From positions 1 through 37,651 of the forward strand of contig AYSC01000042.1 in the NCBI GenBank assembly GCA_000503195.1: DNA of 37,651 bases. The letters run 5' to 3'. Of this stretch, positions 1 to 7,540 are shown in pieces. How positions within the stretch are numbered: the stretch's first letter is position 1; every line of letters starts with the position of its first letter. The stretch comes from Blastomonas sp. CACIA14H2 (GTDB lineage: Bacteria > Pseudomonadota > Alphaproteobacteria > Sphingomonadales > Sphingomonadaceae). The translations under genes and the position numbers were made by a program. The notes beneath the pieces were generated by a model. The model saw nothing but the letters and a program-made list of their open reading frames with translations, had not been told where the DNA came from and made no database searches.

Positions 1-525
1 GATGATCTGCACCAGCGCCTCGAGCCCGGTGCTGCCCTGGCCTTCAATGATCCACGGATCGTCGAAGCTGGGCACCACCACCGCGCCCGTTTCGCTGGCG
101 ATGCGGTTGGCGATGGCGACGCGGTCCTCCGCGCGGCGGTCATAGGTGATGACCTCGGCGCCATAGCCGCGGGTGGATTCGATCTTCCGCTTCGGCGCGT
201 CGGCGGGCATGACGATCGTCGCGCGGATGCCGAGCCGCTTGGCCGCCCAGGCGACACCCTGCGCATGGTTGCCGCTCGAAAACGCGACCACGCCGCGCGC
301 GCGCTCGTCTTCGCTGAGGTCGGACAGACGATGCCAGGCACCGCGAATCTTGAACGCGCCGATCGGTTGCAAGCACTCGGCCTTGCACCACAAGGTCATC
401 CCCTCATGCTTCAGCGGCATCAGCGGCGTCGGCGGCAGGATCGCGGAAATCTTCTTCGCGGCGCGCTCGATGCCTTCGCGGCTGGGTTTGCGGTCCGGGG
501 ATAGGGGATCACTTGGTTCTGTCAT
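1..525 (-). CDS. Threonine dehydratase (threonine ammonia-lyase), 5' part only
   Basis: PLP-dependent deamination of threonine (or serine) to 2-oxobutyrate (or pyruvate). The 175 visible codons are the N-terminal half of a fold-type II PLP enzyme: TPLMPL near residue 33, the PLP lysine context GAFKIRGAW (Lys59), and the substrate loop SSGNHAQGVAW about 30 residues later. The glycine-rich phosphate loop and any C-terminal ACT domain lie beyond the left window edge, so biosynthetic IlvA and catabolic TdcB-type forms cannot be separated. The ATG at 525-523 precedes MTEPSDPLSP; no better upstream start was seen. It is divergent from the polyamine gene at 583, with only 57 bp between them. The family call is secure; the exact paralogue is open. 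Confidence 0.88.
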   Translation of the reverse strand, partial: MTEPSDPLSPDRKPSREGIERAAKKISAILPPTPLMPLKHEGMTLWCKAECLQPIGAFKIRGAWHRLSDLSEDERARGVVAFSSGNHAQGVAWAAKRLGIRATIVMPADAPKRKIESTRGYGAEVITYDRRAEDRVAIANRIASETGAVVVPSFDDPWIIEGQGSTGLEALVQII

Positions 526-582
526 GCAGAGCCTCTATATGCACCCGCTGACAGCAATTCCAGCAATAAGGGAAAACGGACT

Positions 583-1788
583 TTGGGCAAGATTCTGGTG
601 ATCGGTGCGGGCGGCGTGGGTTCGGTCGCGGTGCACAAGATGGCGATGAACACCGGCATTTTCAGCGAGATCACGCTGGCGAGCCGCCGCATCGCCAAAT
701 GCGACGCGATCGCCGAATCGGTGCTGAAGCGCACCGGCGTGCAGATCGCCACGGCCGAGGTCGATGCCGACGATGTCGAGGCCACCGCCGCGCTGATCGC
801 GCAGGTGAAGCCCGACCTGGTCTGCAATCTCGCCCTGCCCTATCAGGACCTCAGCATCATGGATGCGTGCCTGAAGACCGGCGTGCACTATATGGACACC
901 GCCAATTACGAACCGCGCGACGAGGCGAAGTTCGAATATGGCTGGCAATGGGCCTATCACGACCGGTTCAAGGACGCAGGCCTGATGGCGCTGCTCGGAT
1001 CGGGCTTCGATCCCGGCGTCACCAGCGTGTTCGCCAGCTATATCAGGAAGCATCTGCTCGACCGGATCGACACGCTCGACATTCTCGACTGCAATGGCGG
1101 CGACCATGGCCAGCATTTCGCGACCAATTTCAATCCGGAGATCAACATCCGCGAAGTGACTGCGCCCTCGCGCCACTGGGCCGATGGCGAATGGGTCGAA
1201 GGCCCCGCGCTCAGCCACAAGCAGGTGTTCGATTTCGAGGGTGTCGGCGAGAAGAACATGTACCTCATGTACCATGAGGAGCTGGAATCGCTCGCCAAGC
1301 ATTATCCCGAGATCAAGCGCATCCGCTTCTGGATGACCTTTGGCGATGCGTATCTCAAGCATCTGGAAGTGTTGCAGAATGTCGGCATGACCCGGATCGA
1401 CCCGGTGATGTACGAAGGCCGCGAGATCATCCCGCTGCAGTTCCTGAAAGCCGTGCTGCCCGAACCCGCCTCGCTGGGCGAGACGACCAAGGGCAAGACC
1501 AATATCGGCGATATCGCCACCGGCGTGAAGGACGGCCAGGAAAAGACGATCTATGTCTACAATATCTGCGACCACGAGGACGCCTATGCCGAGACCGGCA
1601 ACCAGGCGGTGAGCTATACCACCGGCGTGCCCGCGATGATCGGCGCGGCGATGATCCTCACCGGCGCGTGGAAGGGCGAAGGTGTGTTCAACATGGAACA
1701 GTTCGATCCCGATCCGTTCATGGACATGCTCAACCAGCACGGCCTGCCCTGGCAGGTCAAGGAACTGGCCGCGCCGCTGGCGTTCTGA
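583..1788 (+). CDS. Carboxynorspermidine/carboxyspermidine dehydrogenase (saccharopine dehydrogenase-like)
   Basis: Reductive condensation of aspartate semialdehyde with a diamine (putrescine or diaminopropane) using NADPH, giving carboxyspermidine or carboxynorspermidine. The 401-residue protein opens with a Rossmann motif (GAGGVGSVAVHKMA, residues 8-21) and has the saccharopine dehydrogenase-like layout of this family, including YMDTANYEPRDEAKFEY. The start is a TTG at 583 with AAGGGAA upstream; the Rossmann strand begins at residue 3, so a later start would destroy it. The decarboxylase for its product lies downstream at 1907, and ornithine decarboxylase, which makes putrescine, follows at 3212. 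This context supports the polyamine role over lysine metabolism. Whether the product is spermidine or norspermidine cannot be read from sequence. Confidence 0.9.
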   Translation: MGKILVIGAGGVGSVAVHKMAMNTGIFSEITLASRRIAKCDAIAESVLKRTGVQIATAEVDADDVEATAALIAQVKPDLVCNLALPYQDLSIMDACLKTGVHYMDTANYEPRDEAKFEYGWQWAYHDRFKDAGLMALLGSGFDPGVTSVFASYIRKHLLDRIDTLDILDCNGGDHGQHFATNFNPEINIREVTAPSRHWADGEWVEGPALSHKQVFDFEGVGEKNMYLMYHEELESLAKHYPEIKRIRFWMTFGDAYLKHLEVLQNVGMTRIDPVMYEGREIIPLQFLKAVLPEPASLGETTKGKTNIGDIATGVKDGQEKTIYVYNICDHEDAYAETGNQAVSYTTGVPAMIGAAMILTGAWKGEGVFNMEQFDPDPFMDMLNQHGLPWQVKELAAPLAF

Positions 1789-1799
1789 TGCACCCGGTC

Positions 1800-1877
1800 T
1801 CCTGCGAAGGCAGGGGCCCATCTCCTGCCGGTGCGCCCGGGCGAAAGCTCTGGAGATGGATTCCCGCCTTCGCGGGA
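1800..1877. repeat. Imperfect palindromic intergenic repeat, copy 1
   Basis: Two 26-base arms, 1800-1825 and 1852-1877, are near reverse complements of each other around a 26-base loop. The cores are CTGCGAAGGCAGG and CCCGCCTTCGCGGG. It fills most of the 118-bp gap between the dehydrogenase and the decarboxylase. The same design recurs at 17602-17681 and 27507-27589. It resembles the short palindromic repeats scattered between genes in sphingomonads. In RNA it would form a long hairpin inside the polyamine transcript. Confidence 0.8.
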
Positions 1878-1906
1878 AACCGATTTTGTAGAGGTTACAC
1901 AAGCCC

Positions 1907-3079
1907 ATGGAAACCAAGGCCGGCGATCCCGGAGCCTTTCGGCATTTCGACCTGAACCGCGTGCCCTCGCCTGCCTTTGTCGTGGACGAGGCGGCGGTGC
2001 GGCGCAATCTGGCGGTGCTCGCCGATGTCCGCGACCGAGCAGGGATAAAGATGCTCGCCGCACTCAAGGCGTTCTCCTTCTGGCAGTTGGGCGATGTGGT
2101 CAGCGATTATCTCGACGGCACCTGCTCGTCGGGGCTGTGGGAGGCGAAGCTCGCCTCGCACCATTATCATGGCGAGATCGCGACCTATTGTGCGGGCTAC
2201 AAGGGCGAGGACCTGCGCGAGATCCTCAAGCTCTCCGACCATGTCATCTTCAACAGTCCCGGCCAGATCGCGCGATTCGCCCCGCTGGTCGAGGAGGCGC
2301 GCGCTGCCGGCCAGAGCTTCGACATCGGCCTGCGGATCAACCCGGCGCTGCCGCTGGGCGAGACCGAGAAATACGACCCCAGCCAGCCGCACAGCCGCCT
2401 CGGCCATCCCATCGATCAACTGCGCCCCGAGCATCTCGAAGGCGTATCAGGCATCCATTTCCACTCGCTGTGCGAGCAGGATCTGGTGCCGCTGCAACAG
2501 ATCTGGTCCAAGCTCGAACCCTTGCTGGAACCCTATTTCAACCAGTTGAAATGGCTCAATTTCGGGGGCGGCCACCATATCACCCGCGCCGATTACCAGC
2601 GCGACGAGCTGGTCGAGTTCCTGATCGCGGTCAAGGCGCGCACGGGCTGCGACATCTATCTCGAACCCGGCGAGGCGGTCGCGCTCGATGCGGGCATCCT
2701 GGTTGGTGAACTGCTCGATGTGTTCGACAACGGGATGAAGGTGGGAATCACCGACATTTCGGCGACCTGCCACATGCCCGATGTGATCGAGGCGCCCTAT
2801 CGCCCCGCAATGCTCGGCGAACGGCCCGACGCAGAGCCGGTACGGCTCGGCGGTCCCTCGTGCCTCGCCGGGGACATTATCGGCGACTATGGCCTGCCCG
2901 TCCCGCTCGAGCCGGGCCAGCGCTTCGCGTTCCTCGATCAGGCGCATTATTCCATGGTGAAAACCAATACTTTCAACGGTGTACCGCTGCCTTCTATCTG
3001 GCTGTGGAACAGCGAAGACGAGAGCCTGCGCGAGATCGCCTCGTTCGGTTACGAGACGTTTCGCGACCGTCTGGGTTAG
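1907..3079 (+). CDS. nspC: Carboxynorspermidine/carboxyspermidine decarboxylase
   Basis: PLP-dependent decarboxylation of carboxy(nor)spermidine to (nor)spermidine, the last step of the aspartate-semialdehyde polyamine route. The 390-residue protein has the alanine-racemase-fold decarboxylase layout: PLP lysine in ALKAFSFW (Lys54), family signature DGTCSSGLWEAKLA, HFHSLCEQD, the glycine-rich FGGGHH, and the phosphate/PLP motif YLEPGEAV. DISATCHMPDV and a C-terminal DQAHYSMVKTNTFNG segment match NspC rather than ornithine or diaminopimelate decarboxylases. The ATG at 1907 has AGAGG about 12 bases upstream. It follows the dehydrogenase gene on the same strand, separated by a palindromic repeat that could act on the shared transcript. 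Confidence 0.92.
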   Translation: METKAGDPGAFRHFDLNRVPSPAFVVDEAAVRRNLAVLADVRDRAGIKMLAALKAFSFWQLGDVVSDYLDGTCSSGLWEAKLASHHYHGEIATYCAGYKGEDLREILKLSDHVIFNSPGQIARFAPLVEEARAAGQSFDIGLRINPALPLGETEKYDPSQPHSRLGHPIDQLRPEHLEGVSGIHFHSLCEQDLVPLQQIWSKLEPLLEPYFNQLKWLNFGGGHHITRADYQRDELVEFLIAVKARTGCDIYLEPGEAVALDAGILVGELLDVFDNGMKVGITDISATCHMPDVIEAPYRPAMLGERPDAEPVRLGGPSCLAGDIIGDYGLPVPLEPGQRFAFLDQAHYSMVKTNTFNGVPLPSIWLWNSEDESLREIASFGYETFRDRLG

Positions 3080-3100
3080 AAATTCGATAGGAATTTTCCG

Positions 3101-3211
3101 CTTTACACCCGGGGCTGTGGACCCTATTTACGCGGTCCGCTGCCCCATGGGGACTTCCAATAACCGCAAGGCAGCCTTGTTGTTTGACTGTTTTTTTGGG
3201 GGTCCCTTGAG
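3101..3211 (+). ncRNA. Structured 5' leader of ornithine decarboxylase, speF-motif-like
   Basis: The gap before ornithine decarboxylase holds a clear nested stem: GGGGC (3111-3115) pairs with GCCCC (3142-3146), enclosing GGACC (3119-3123) pairing with GGTCC (3134-3138) around CTATTTACGC. A second short hairpin, CAAGG (3167-3171) with CCTTG (3175-3179), is followed by a T-rich run with seven Ts at 3191-3197. GGGAC (3150-3154) is also exactly complementary to GTCCC (3202-3206), next to the start codon. Established knowledge: the speF RNA motif is a conserved alphaproteobacterial element found upstream of ornithine decarboxylase genes. Position and fold fit that family; the assignment rests on pattern recall and was not scored with a covariance model. 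Confidence 0.65.
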
Positions 3212-4405
3212 TTGCACGAATATCTTGATGCGCTGGAGCTGATTCAGGCTCTGAACCCGGCACAGCCGGTTACGCTGAACCGTCCGCAAGCAGCAACGCG
3301 AGCGGCCACGTTCTTTGTTGATCGCTTTCCTGGCAAGTCGCTCTATGCGGTCAAGGCGAATCCGTCGCCCGACCTGCTGCGCGTGCTGTGGAACGCGGGG
3401 ATCACGCATTATGACGTCGCCTCGATCGCCGAGGTGCGGCTGGTCGCGGAAACGCTGCCCGATGCGACCCTGTGCTTCATGCACCCGGTCAAGACCCCCG
3501 AAGCGATCGCCGAGGCCTATCACATCCACGGCGTGCGCGTGTTCTCGCTCGACAGCCGCGAAGAGCTCGACAAGATCGTCGCCGCCACCGGCGCGCCCGA
3601 CGATCTGACGCTGTGCGTGCGCCTGCGCGTCTCGTCAGAGCATTCGGAGCTCAGCCTCGCCTCCAAGTTCGGTACCGAGCTGATCGATGCGCGCGAACTG
3701 CTGATGGCGACCCGCCAGGCGGCGGACAGCCTGGGCATCTGCTTCCATGTCGGCAGCCAGGCGATGAGCCCGCACGCCTATGTGCAGGCGCTCGACCGCG
3801 TCCGCGCGGCGATCGTCGATGCCTCGGTCACCGTCGACGTCATCGATGTCGGCGGCGGTTTCCCTTCGGCCTATCCGGGCATGCAGCCCCCGCCGCTCGA
3901 GGACTATTTCGCGATCATCGAGCGGACCTTCGAAAGCCTGCCGATCAGCTATTCGGCCGAGCTCTGGTGCGAGCCGGGCCGCGCTCTGTGCGCCGAGTAC
4001 AACTCGATCATCGTGCGCGTCGATCGTCGCCGCGGCGAGGAGCTGTACATCAACGACGGCGCCTATGGCGCGCTGTTCGATGCCGCGCATATCGGCTGGC
4101 GCTTCCCGGTCCGCTATCTCGGCACCCAGCGCAGCAGCACGACCGAGGATTTCAGCTTTTTCGGCCCGACCTGCGACGATATCGATTACATGGCCGGCCC
4201 CTTCCCGCTGCCCGCGGACATCAAGGCCGGCGACTATATCGAGATCGGCATGATCGGCGCCTATGGCGCGGCGATGCGCACCGGCTTCAACGGCTTCGGC
4301 ACGAGCGAGCATTATACGGTCGCCGACGAGCCGATGCAGTCGATGTACACCGGCGAGGCCCGCCCGCACTGGCGCGCCGACAATGTGGTCAGCATCAACC
4401 GCTGA
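3212..4405 (+). CDS. Ornithine decarboxylase (alanine-racemase-fold, alphaproteobacterial type)
   Basis: Decarboxylates ornithine (some relatives also lysine) to putrescine, supplying the diamine for the two upstream genes. The 397-residue protein carries the PLP lysine in YAVKANPS (Lys48), the HVGSQ motif, the glycine-rich DVGGGFPS, the phosphate-binding CEPGRALCA, and the catalytic cysteine in FFGPTCDDID (Cys321). This is the eukaryote-like fold, not the large Fold I bacterial enzyme, although the RNA motif linked to such genes is called speF. The start is a TTG at 3212; a stop at 3185-3187 closes the frame and only a CTG at 3188 is an alternative. The nearest Shine-Dalgarno-like sequence is the G run at 3198-3202, which lies beside a predicted long-range pairing, so translation may be controlled by the leader. 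Confidence 0.9.
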   Translation: MHEYLDALELIQALNPAQPVTLNRPQAATRAATFFVDRFPGKSLYAVKANPSPDLLRVLWNAGITHYDVASIAEVRLVAETLPDATLCFMHPVKTPEAIAEAYHIHGVRVFSLDSREELDKIVAATGAPDDLTLCVRLRVSSEHSELSLASKFGTELIDARELLMATRQAADSLGICFHVGSQAMSPHAYVQALDRVRAAIVDASVTVDVIDVGGGFPSAYPGMQPPPLEDYFAIIERTFESLPISYSAELWCEPGRALCAEYNSIIVRVDRRRGEELYINDGAYGALFDAAHIGWRFPVRYLGTQRSSTTEDFSFFGPTCDDIDYMAGPFPLPADIKAGDYIEIGMIGAYGAAMRTGFNGFGTSEHYTVADEPMQSMYTGEARPHWRADNVVSINR

Positions 4406-4446
4406 TCGCGCCGATCGGTTGCGATTGACAATCTAATAACGCTGCC

Positions 4447-4483
4447 GCAGTTTCCTCCTCCATAAAGCGGGGGAGGAAACTGC
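4447..4483 (+). promoter_or_regulatory. Hairpin that buries the Shine-Dalgarno sequence of the first MAPEG gene
   Basis: GCAGTTTCCTCC (4447-4458) is a perfect reverse complement of GGAGGAAACTGC (4472-4483). The stem extends three more pairs, one a G-U, to a 7-base loop at 4462-4468. The 3' arm contains GGAGG (4472-4476), the only good ribosome binding site, 9 bases before the ATG at 4486. A TTGACA at 4425-4430 could be a -35 box, but no convincing -10 follows at the usual distance. The hairpin could hold back translation or end ornithine decarboxylase transcription; it lacks a real T run, so the first use looks more likely. Confidence 0.7.
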
Positions 4484-4485
4484 TT

Positions 4486-4914
4486 ATGTCTGCCAATGTT
4501 CTGACGCCAGCTGCCGTGCTGGTGCTCTGGTCGCTCGTCATGCTGTTCTGGATGGCGGGAACTCGGCTTCCCAATGCGAAGAAGCTGGGCGTCGACATCT
4601 CGAAAACTGTGGGCGGGCGCGGCAGCGATCTCGATCCGATGCTCCCGCCGCAAGCCGCGTGGAAATCGCACAATTACGCGCATCTGATGGAGCAGCCGAC
4701 CATCTTCTACGCCACGATTGCCATCGTCGCGATCGCGGGCGCTGGCACCGATGGCGTCAATGTCGCGCTGGCCTGGGGCTATACCCTGATCCGCATCGTG
4801 CACAGCATCTGGCAGGCCACCGTTAACAAGGTGCAGACGCGCTTCCTGCTGTTTCTGGCCTCGACCTTCTGCCTGATCGTGCTCGCGATCCGCGCGCTGA
4901 TCGCCACGCTGTAA
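4486..4914 (+). CDS. MAPEG family membrane protein, copy 1
   Basis: MAPEG proteins are small integral membrane proteins related to microsomal glutathione transferases; bacterial members usually have no assigned substrate. This 142-residue protein has four hydrophobic segments (about 8-26, 68-86, 88-106, 118-140). It shows the family signature HNYAHLMEQPTIFY (63-76) followed by RIVHSIWQATVNKVQTRF, whose polar residues in membrane segments are typical of MAPEG glutathione-binding regions. Its ATG lies 9 bases after GGAGG, which is inside a strong hairpin. The following gene at 4928 is a second MAPEG protein, apparently a tandem duplicate, 13 bp away. The family call is firm; transferase activity is inferred only. 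Confidence 0.88.
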   Translation: MSANVLTPAAVLVLWSLVMLFWMAGTRLPNAKKLGVDISKTVGGRGSDLDPMLPPQAAWKSHNYAHLMEQPTIFYATIAIVAIAGAGTDGVNVALAWGYTLIRIVHSIWQATVNKVQTRFLLFLASTFCLIVLAIRALIATL

Positions 4915-4927
4915 CGGAGCCGAACCC

Positions 4928-5371
4928 ATGACTCAGGCCATCTTGCAACCCGTTGTCATTCTGCTCGCCTGGACCATGGTGATGTGGGCGTGGATGTACG
5001 TCACCCGCATCCCGGCGATGCGCCAGGCGAAGATCGATGTCGCCAATCTCAAGGGCGGCACCGGCAAGGACCTCGATGCTGTCCTGCCCCAACCCGTGCA
5101 ATGGAAAGCGCATAATTACAATCACCTGCTCGACGAACCGACGATCTTCTATGCAGTGTGCATCGTTCTCGCGATCATCGGCCATGGCGAGGGGATCAAC
5201 GTCGCGGTGGCCTGGCTCTATGTCGGCTTGCGCATCGTGCACAGCCTCGTCCAGGCGACGGTCAACCGCGTCGCCGTGCGCTTCCTGCTGTTCGCCGCGT
5301 CGAGCCTGTGCCTGATGGTGCTGATCTTCCACGCGGCGATCCCGATCTTCGACCTTCACCTGCATGGCTGA
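4928..5371 (+). CDS. MAPEG family membrane protein, copy 2
   Basis: This 147-residue four-helix membrane protein closely parallels its upstream neighbour. It has HNYNHLLDEPTIFY (65-78), RIVHSLVQATVNRVAVRF and the same spacing of hydrophobic segments, so the pair probably arose by tandem duplication and then diverged. Glutathione-transferase-like or trimer-forming activity is inferred from the family. The ATG at 4928 follows CGGAGCC (4915-4921), a usable ribosome binding site. Its stop at 5369-5371 overlaps the start of the nitrilase gene at 5364, which implies co-transcription and probably translational coupling. Two MAPEG paralogues may form a hetero-oligomer, since the family is usually trimeric. 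Confidence 0.88.
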   Translation: MTQAILQPVVILLAWTMVMWAWMYVTRIPAMRQAKIDVANLKGGTGKDLDAVLPQPVQWKAHNYNHLLDEPTIFYAVCIVLAIIGHGEGINVAVAWLYVGLRIVHSLVQATVNRVAVRFLLFAASSLCLMVLIFHAAIPIFDLHLHG

Positions 5372-6344
5372 TCCGCGCCGCATCCGTGCAGCGATCGTCC
5401 AGGCCGCACCGGTGCCGCTCTCGGTCACCCAAGGTCTGGCCGCGTTGCCCGCGCTGATCGAAACGGCCCTCGATCATGGCGCGCAGATCATCGCTTTCGG
5501 CGAGACCTTTCTGGGCGGCTACCCGCTCTGGCTCGACGAGGCGCCGGGTGCGGCGCTGTGGGACCATCCCGGCACGCGCGCGCTGCATGCTGTGCTGCTC
5601 GGGGAAGCGATCCGCATCGGCGATCCGCGCCTCGCCCCGGTGCAGGATCTGGTCGATCGCTCGGGCGCGCTGATCAGCATCGGTGCGCACGAGCGCGTGC
5701 GGTCGAGCCTGTACAACTGCCAGCTACTGCTGCGACCCGGCCAGGCACCGATGATCCACCGCAAGCTGGTTCCGACGCATGGCGAGCGGCTGATCTGGGC
5801 GCGCGGCGACGGATCGACGCTCGGCACGCACGCCGCGCCCTGCGGGCCGGTGGGCAGCCTGATCTGCTGGGAGCACTGGATGCCGCTCGCCCGCGCCGCG
5901 ATGCACAATCAGGGCGAGGCCGTGCACGTCGCTGCCTGGCCGACGGTGCGCGAGACCTATGCCATCGCCTCGCGCCATTATGCCTTTGAAGGCCGATGCT
6001 TCGTGCTCGCCGCCGGAACGATCCAGAGCCGCGACGACGTGCTGCAGGGCCTGGACCATTGCAGCCTTGACGCCACAGCCCGCACGGCCGCGCGCGACCT
6101 GATCGAGGCCATGCCCGAGGGGCAGCTGCAGTTCGGCGGCAGCATGATCATCGCGCCCGACGCTACCGTGCTTGCTCAGGCTGGATCACGAACCGAAACG
6201 CTGGTTGCCGACCTCGACCTTGCCCATATCGGTCAGGGCCTCGCGGCGCTCGACACCGATGGCCATTATGCCCGCCCGGACGTGTTCGAGCTCCGCGTAG
6301 ATACCCGCCCGCGCGATGGCGTGGTGTGGAGCGATCAGGGCTGA
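5364..6344 (+). CDS. Carbon-nitrogen hydrolase of the nitrilase branch
   Basis: Predicted to hydrolyse a nitrile to acid and ammonia, or an amide-type C-N bond. The 326-residue protein has the Glu-Lys-Cys triad of the superfamily: FGETFLGGYP (Glu47), HRKLVPTHGER (Lys134) and ICWEHWMP (Cys168). The GETFLGGYP and CWEHWMP forms are those of true nitrilases (EC 3.5.5.1) rather than omega-amidases or NAD synthetase domains. The start ATG at 5364 overlaps the second MAPEG gene by 8 bases, so the three genes probably form one operon. Its 3' end overlaps the convergent rRNA methyltransferase gene by 10 bases (6335-6344). The natural substrate is unknown; linkage to glutathione-transferase-like proteins hints at detoxification, which is inference. 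Confidence 0.87.
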   Translation: MADPRRIRAAIVQAAPVPLSVTQGLAALPALIETALDHGAQIIAFGETFLGGYPLWLDEAPGAALWDHPGTRALHAVLLGEAIRIGDPRLAPVQDLVDRSGALISIGAHERVRSSLYNCQLLLRPGQAPMIHRKLVPTHGERLIWARGDGSTLGTHAAPCGPVGSLICWEHWMPLARAAMHNQGEAVHVAAWPTVRETYAIASRHYAFEGRCFVLAAGTIQSRDDVLQGLDHCSLDATARTAARDLIEAMPEGQLQFGGSMIIAPDATVLAQAGSRTETLVADLDLAHIGQGLAALDTDGHYARPDVFELRVDTRPRDGVVWSDQG

Positions 6345-7540
6345 CGAACGAACAGGCTGGCGAGCTCGACATGCGTCGACCAGCGGAACTGCCCTACCGG
6401 CCATAGAGTATCGAGCATGAACCCCGCATCGCACAGGATCCGGGCATCGCGCGAAAAGGTGGCCGGGTTGCAGCTGACATAGCAGACCCGCTTGATCGAC
6501 GATCCGGCGATGGCGCGCACCTGTTCCTCCGCCCCCGCACGCGGCGGATCGAGCACCAGGGCGTCGAGCCGATCGAGCATGTCGCGCTGGACGGGATTGC
6601 GGAACAGGTCGCGATGCTCGGTGAACACCGGCAGCTGGCGCGCATCGGCCGCGGCCTTGAGCGCCAGGATGGCGTCGCGCACGGCTTCGGCGGCATAGAT
6701 GCGGCGGCCCGGGGCGATCAGGTGGAAGGCGAAGCTGCCAAGACCTGCAAACAGGTCCGCGACCATGCGGCACCCATCGAGCGCCTCGCGGGCGGCCGCC
6801 GCCAGCGCCGCCTCGCCATCGCGCGTCGCCTGCAGGAAGCTCGCCTGCGGGAAGCGGACCGCGATGTCGCCGAAGCTGATCGTCGCCAGCACGGGTTCGT
6901 ATTGCGTCTCCGGACCAAAGCCCTGGTCTATCGACAGCCGCGCGAGCTTCTGCGCCTCGGCAAAGCCGGAGAGCAGCTCGTGTTGCGCCAGTGACTTGGG
7001 TGCGAGGCCGGAGATCAGCACATCGACACCCTGATCGATCTCGGTCAGCTCGACGCTGCCGGAAATCCGCGGTTCCGGCCATTTCGCGATCAGACCGCGC
7101 ACGGCCATCATGACGTCATGCAGTCGCGGTGTCACGATCTCGCAGGTGCGGATGTCGATAAGATCGTGGCTGCCCTGCCCGGCAAAGCCCAAAGTGACCT
7201 GTCCGACCTTGCGGACATAGCGCAGTGAGGCGCGCCTGCGGCTGTGCGACGGCGAGAGATGCACCCGGCGGACGTCGCGCGCGACGATGCCTTTAGCGGC
7301 GAGCGGCCCGGTGACACGATCGCGCACGAAATCGGCGAGCGCGGAATCGTCGACATGCTGCAGCTGACAGCCGCCACAGGTGCCGAAATGCGGGCAAGGC
7401 GGAACGGCATGATGCGGGCCGGGGATGATGCTGCCGTCGGGCGCGATCGCATCGCCTGGCGCGGCTCCGGCGACATGGCGGCCCGAAGCAGTGACGCCAT
7501 CGCCGCGCGCCGCGATGCGCACGATCGGATCATCGCTCAA
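6335..7540 (-). CDS. Class I SAM-dependent RNA m5U methyltransferase (TrmA/RlmD family)
   Basis: Predicted to methylate C5 of a uridine in rRNA (RlmD/RlmC-like) or tRNA. The 401-residue protein has an iron-sulfur cysteine set CPHFGTCGGC (Cys49, Cys55, Cys58) plus Cys133 in IRTCEIV, a SAM-binding motif DLFAGLGSF near residue 264, and the catalytic cysteine in YVSCNPATF (Cys357). The cluster favours RlmD-like rRNA enzymes over E. coli TrmA, which lacks it. The start is a TTG at 7540; translation runs straight into MSDDPIVRIA, and the 11-base overlap with the upstream repair gene (stop 7530-7532) suggests coupling. The exact target base cannot be told from sequence. Confidence 0.88.
   Translation of the reverse strand: MSDDPIVRIAARGDGVTASGRHVAGAAPGDAIAPDGSIIPGPHHAVPPCPHFGTCGGCQLQHVDDSALADFVRDRVTGPLAAKGIVARDVRRVHLSPSHSRRRASLRYVRKVGQVTLGFAGQGSHDLIDIRTCEIVTPRLHDVMMAVRGLIAKWPEPRISGSVELTEIDQGVDVLISGLAPKSLAQHELLSGFAEAQKLARLSIDQGFGPETQYEPVLATISFGDIAVRFPQASFLQATRDGEAALAAAAREALDGCRMVADLFAGLGSFAFHLIAPGRRIYAAEAVRDAILALKAAADARQLPVFTEHRDLFRNPVQRDMLDRLDALVLDPPRAGAEEQVRAIAGSSIKRVCYVSCNPATFSRDARILCDAGFMLDTLWPVGQFRWSTHVELASLFVRQP

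Noticed and set aside
1831-2709. Arg-rich frame overlapping the NspC gene
   Set aside because: Frame-shifted reading of nspC with Arg/Ala/Gly-rich composition; nspC motifs are intact in the other frame.
3188-3211. CTG at 3188 as a start for ornithine decarboxylase
   Set aside because: It lies in the T/G-rich leader segment and would add eight unconserved residues; TTG at 3212 fits the protein family better.
4425-4453. TTGACA promoter driving the MAPEG operon
   Set aside because: The -35 is perfect, but the base stretch 17 bp later (CAGTTT) is not a -10, and it lies in the hairpin arm.
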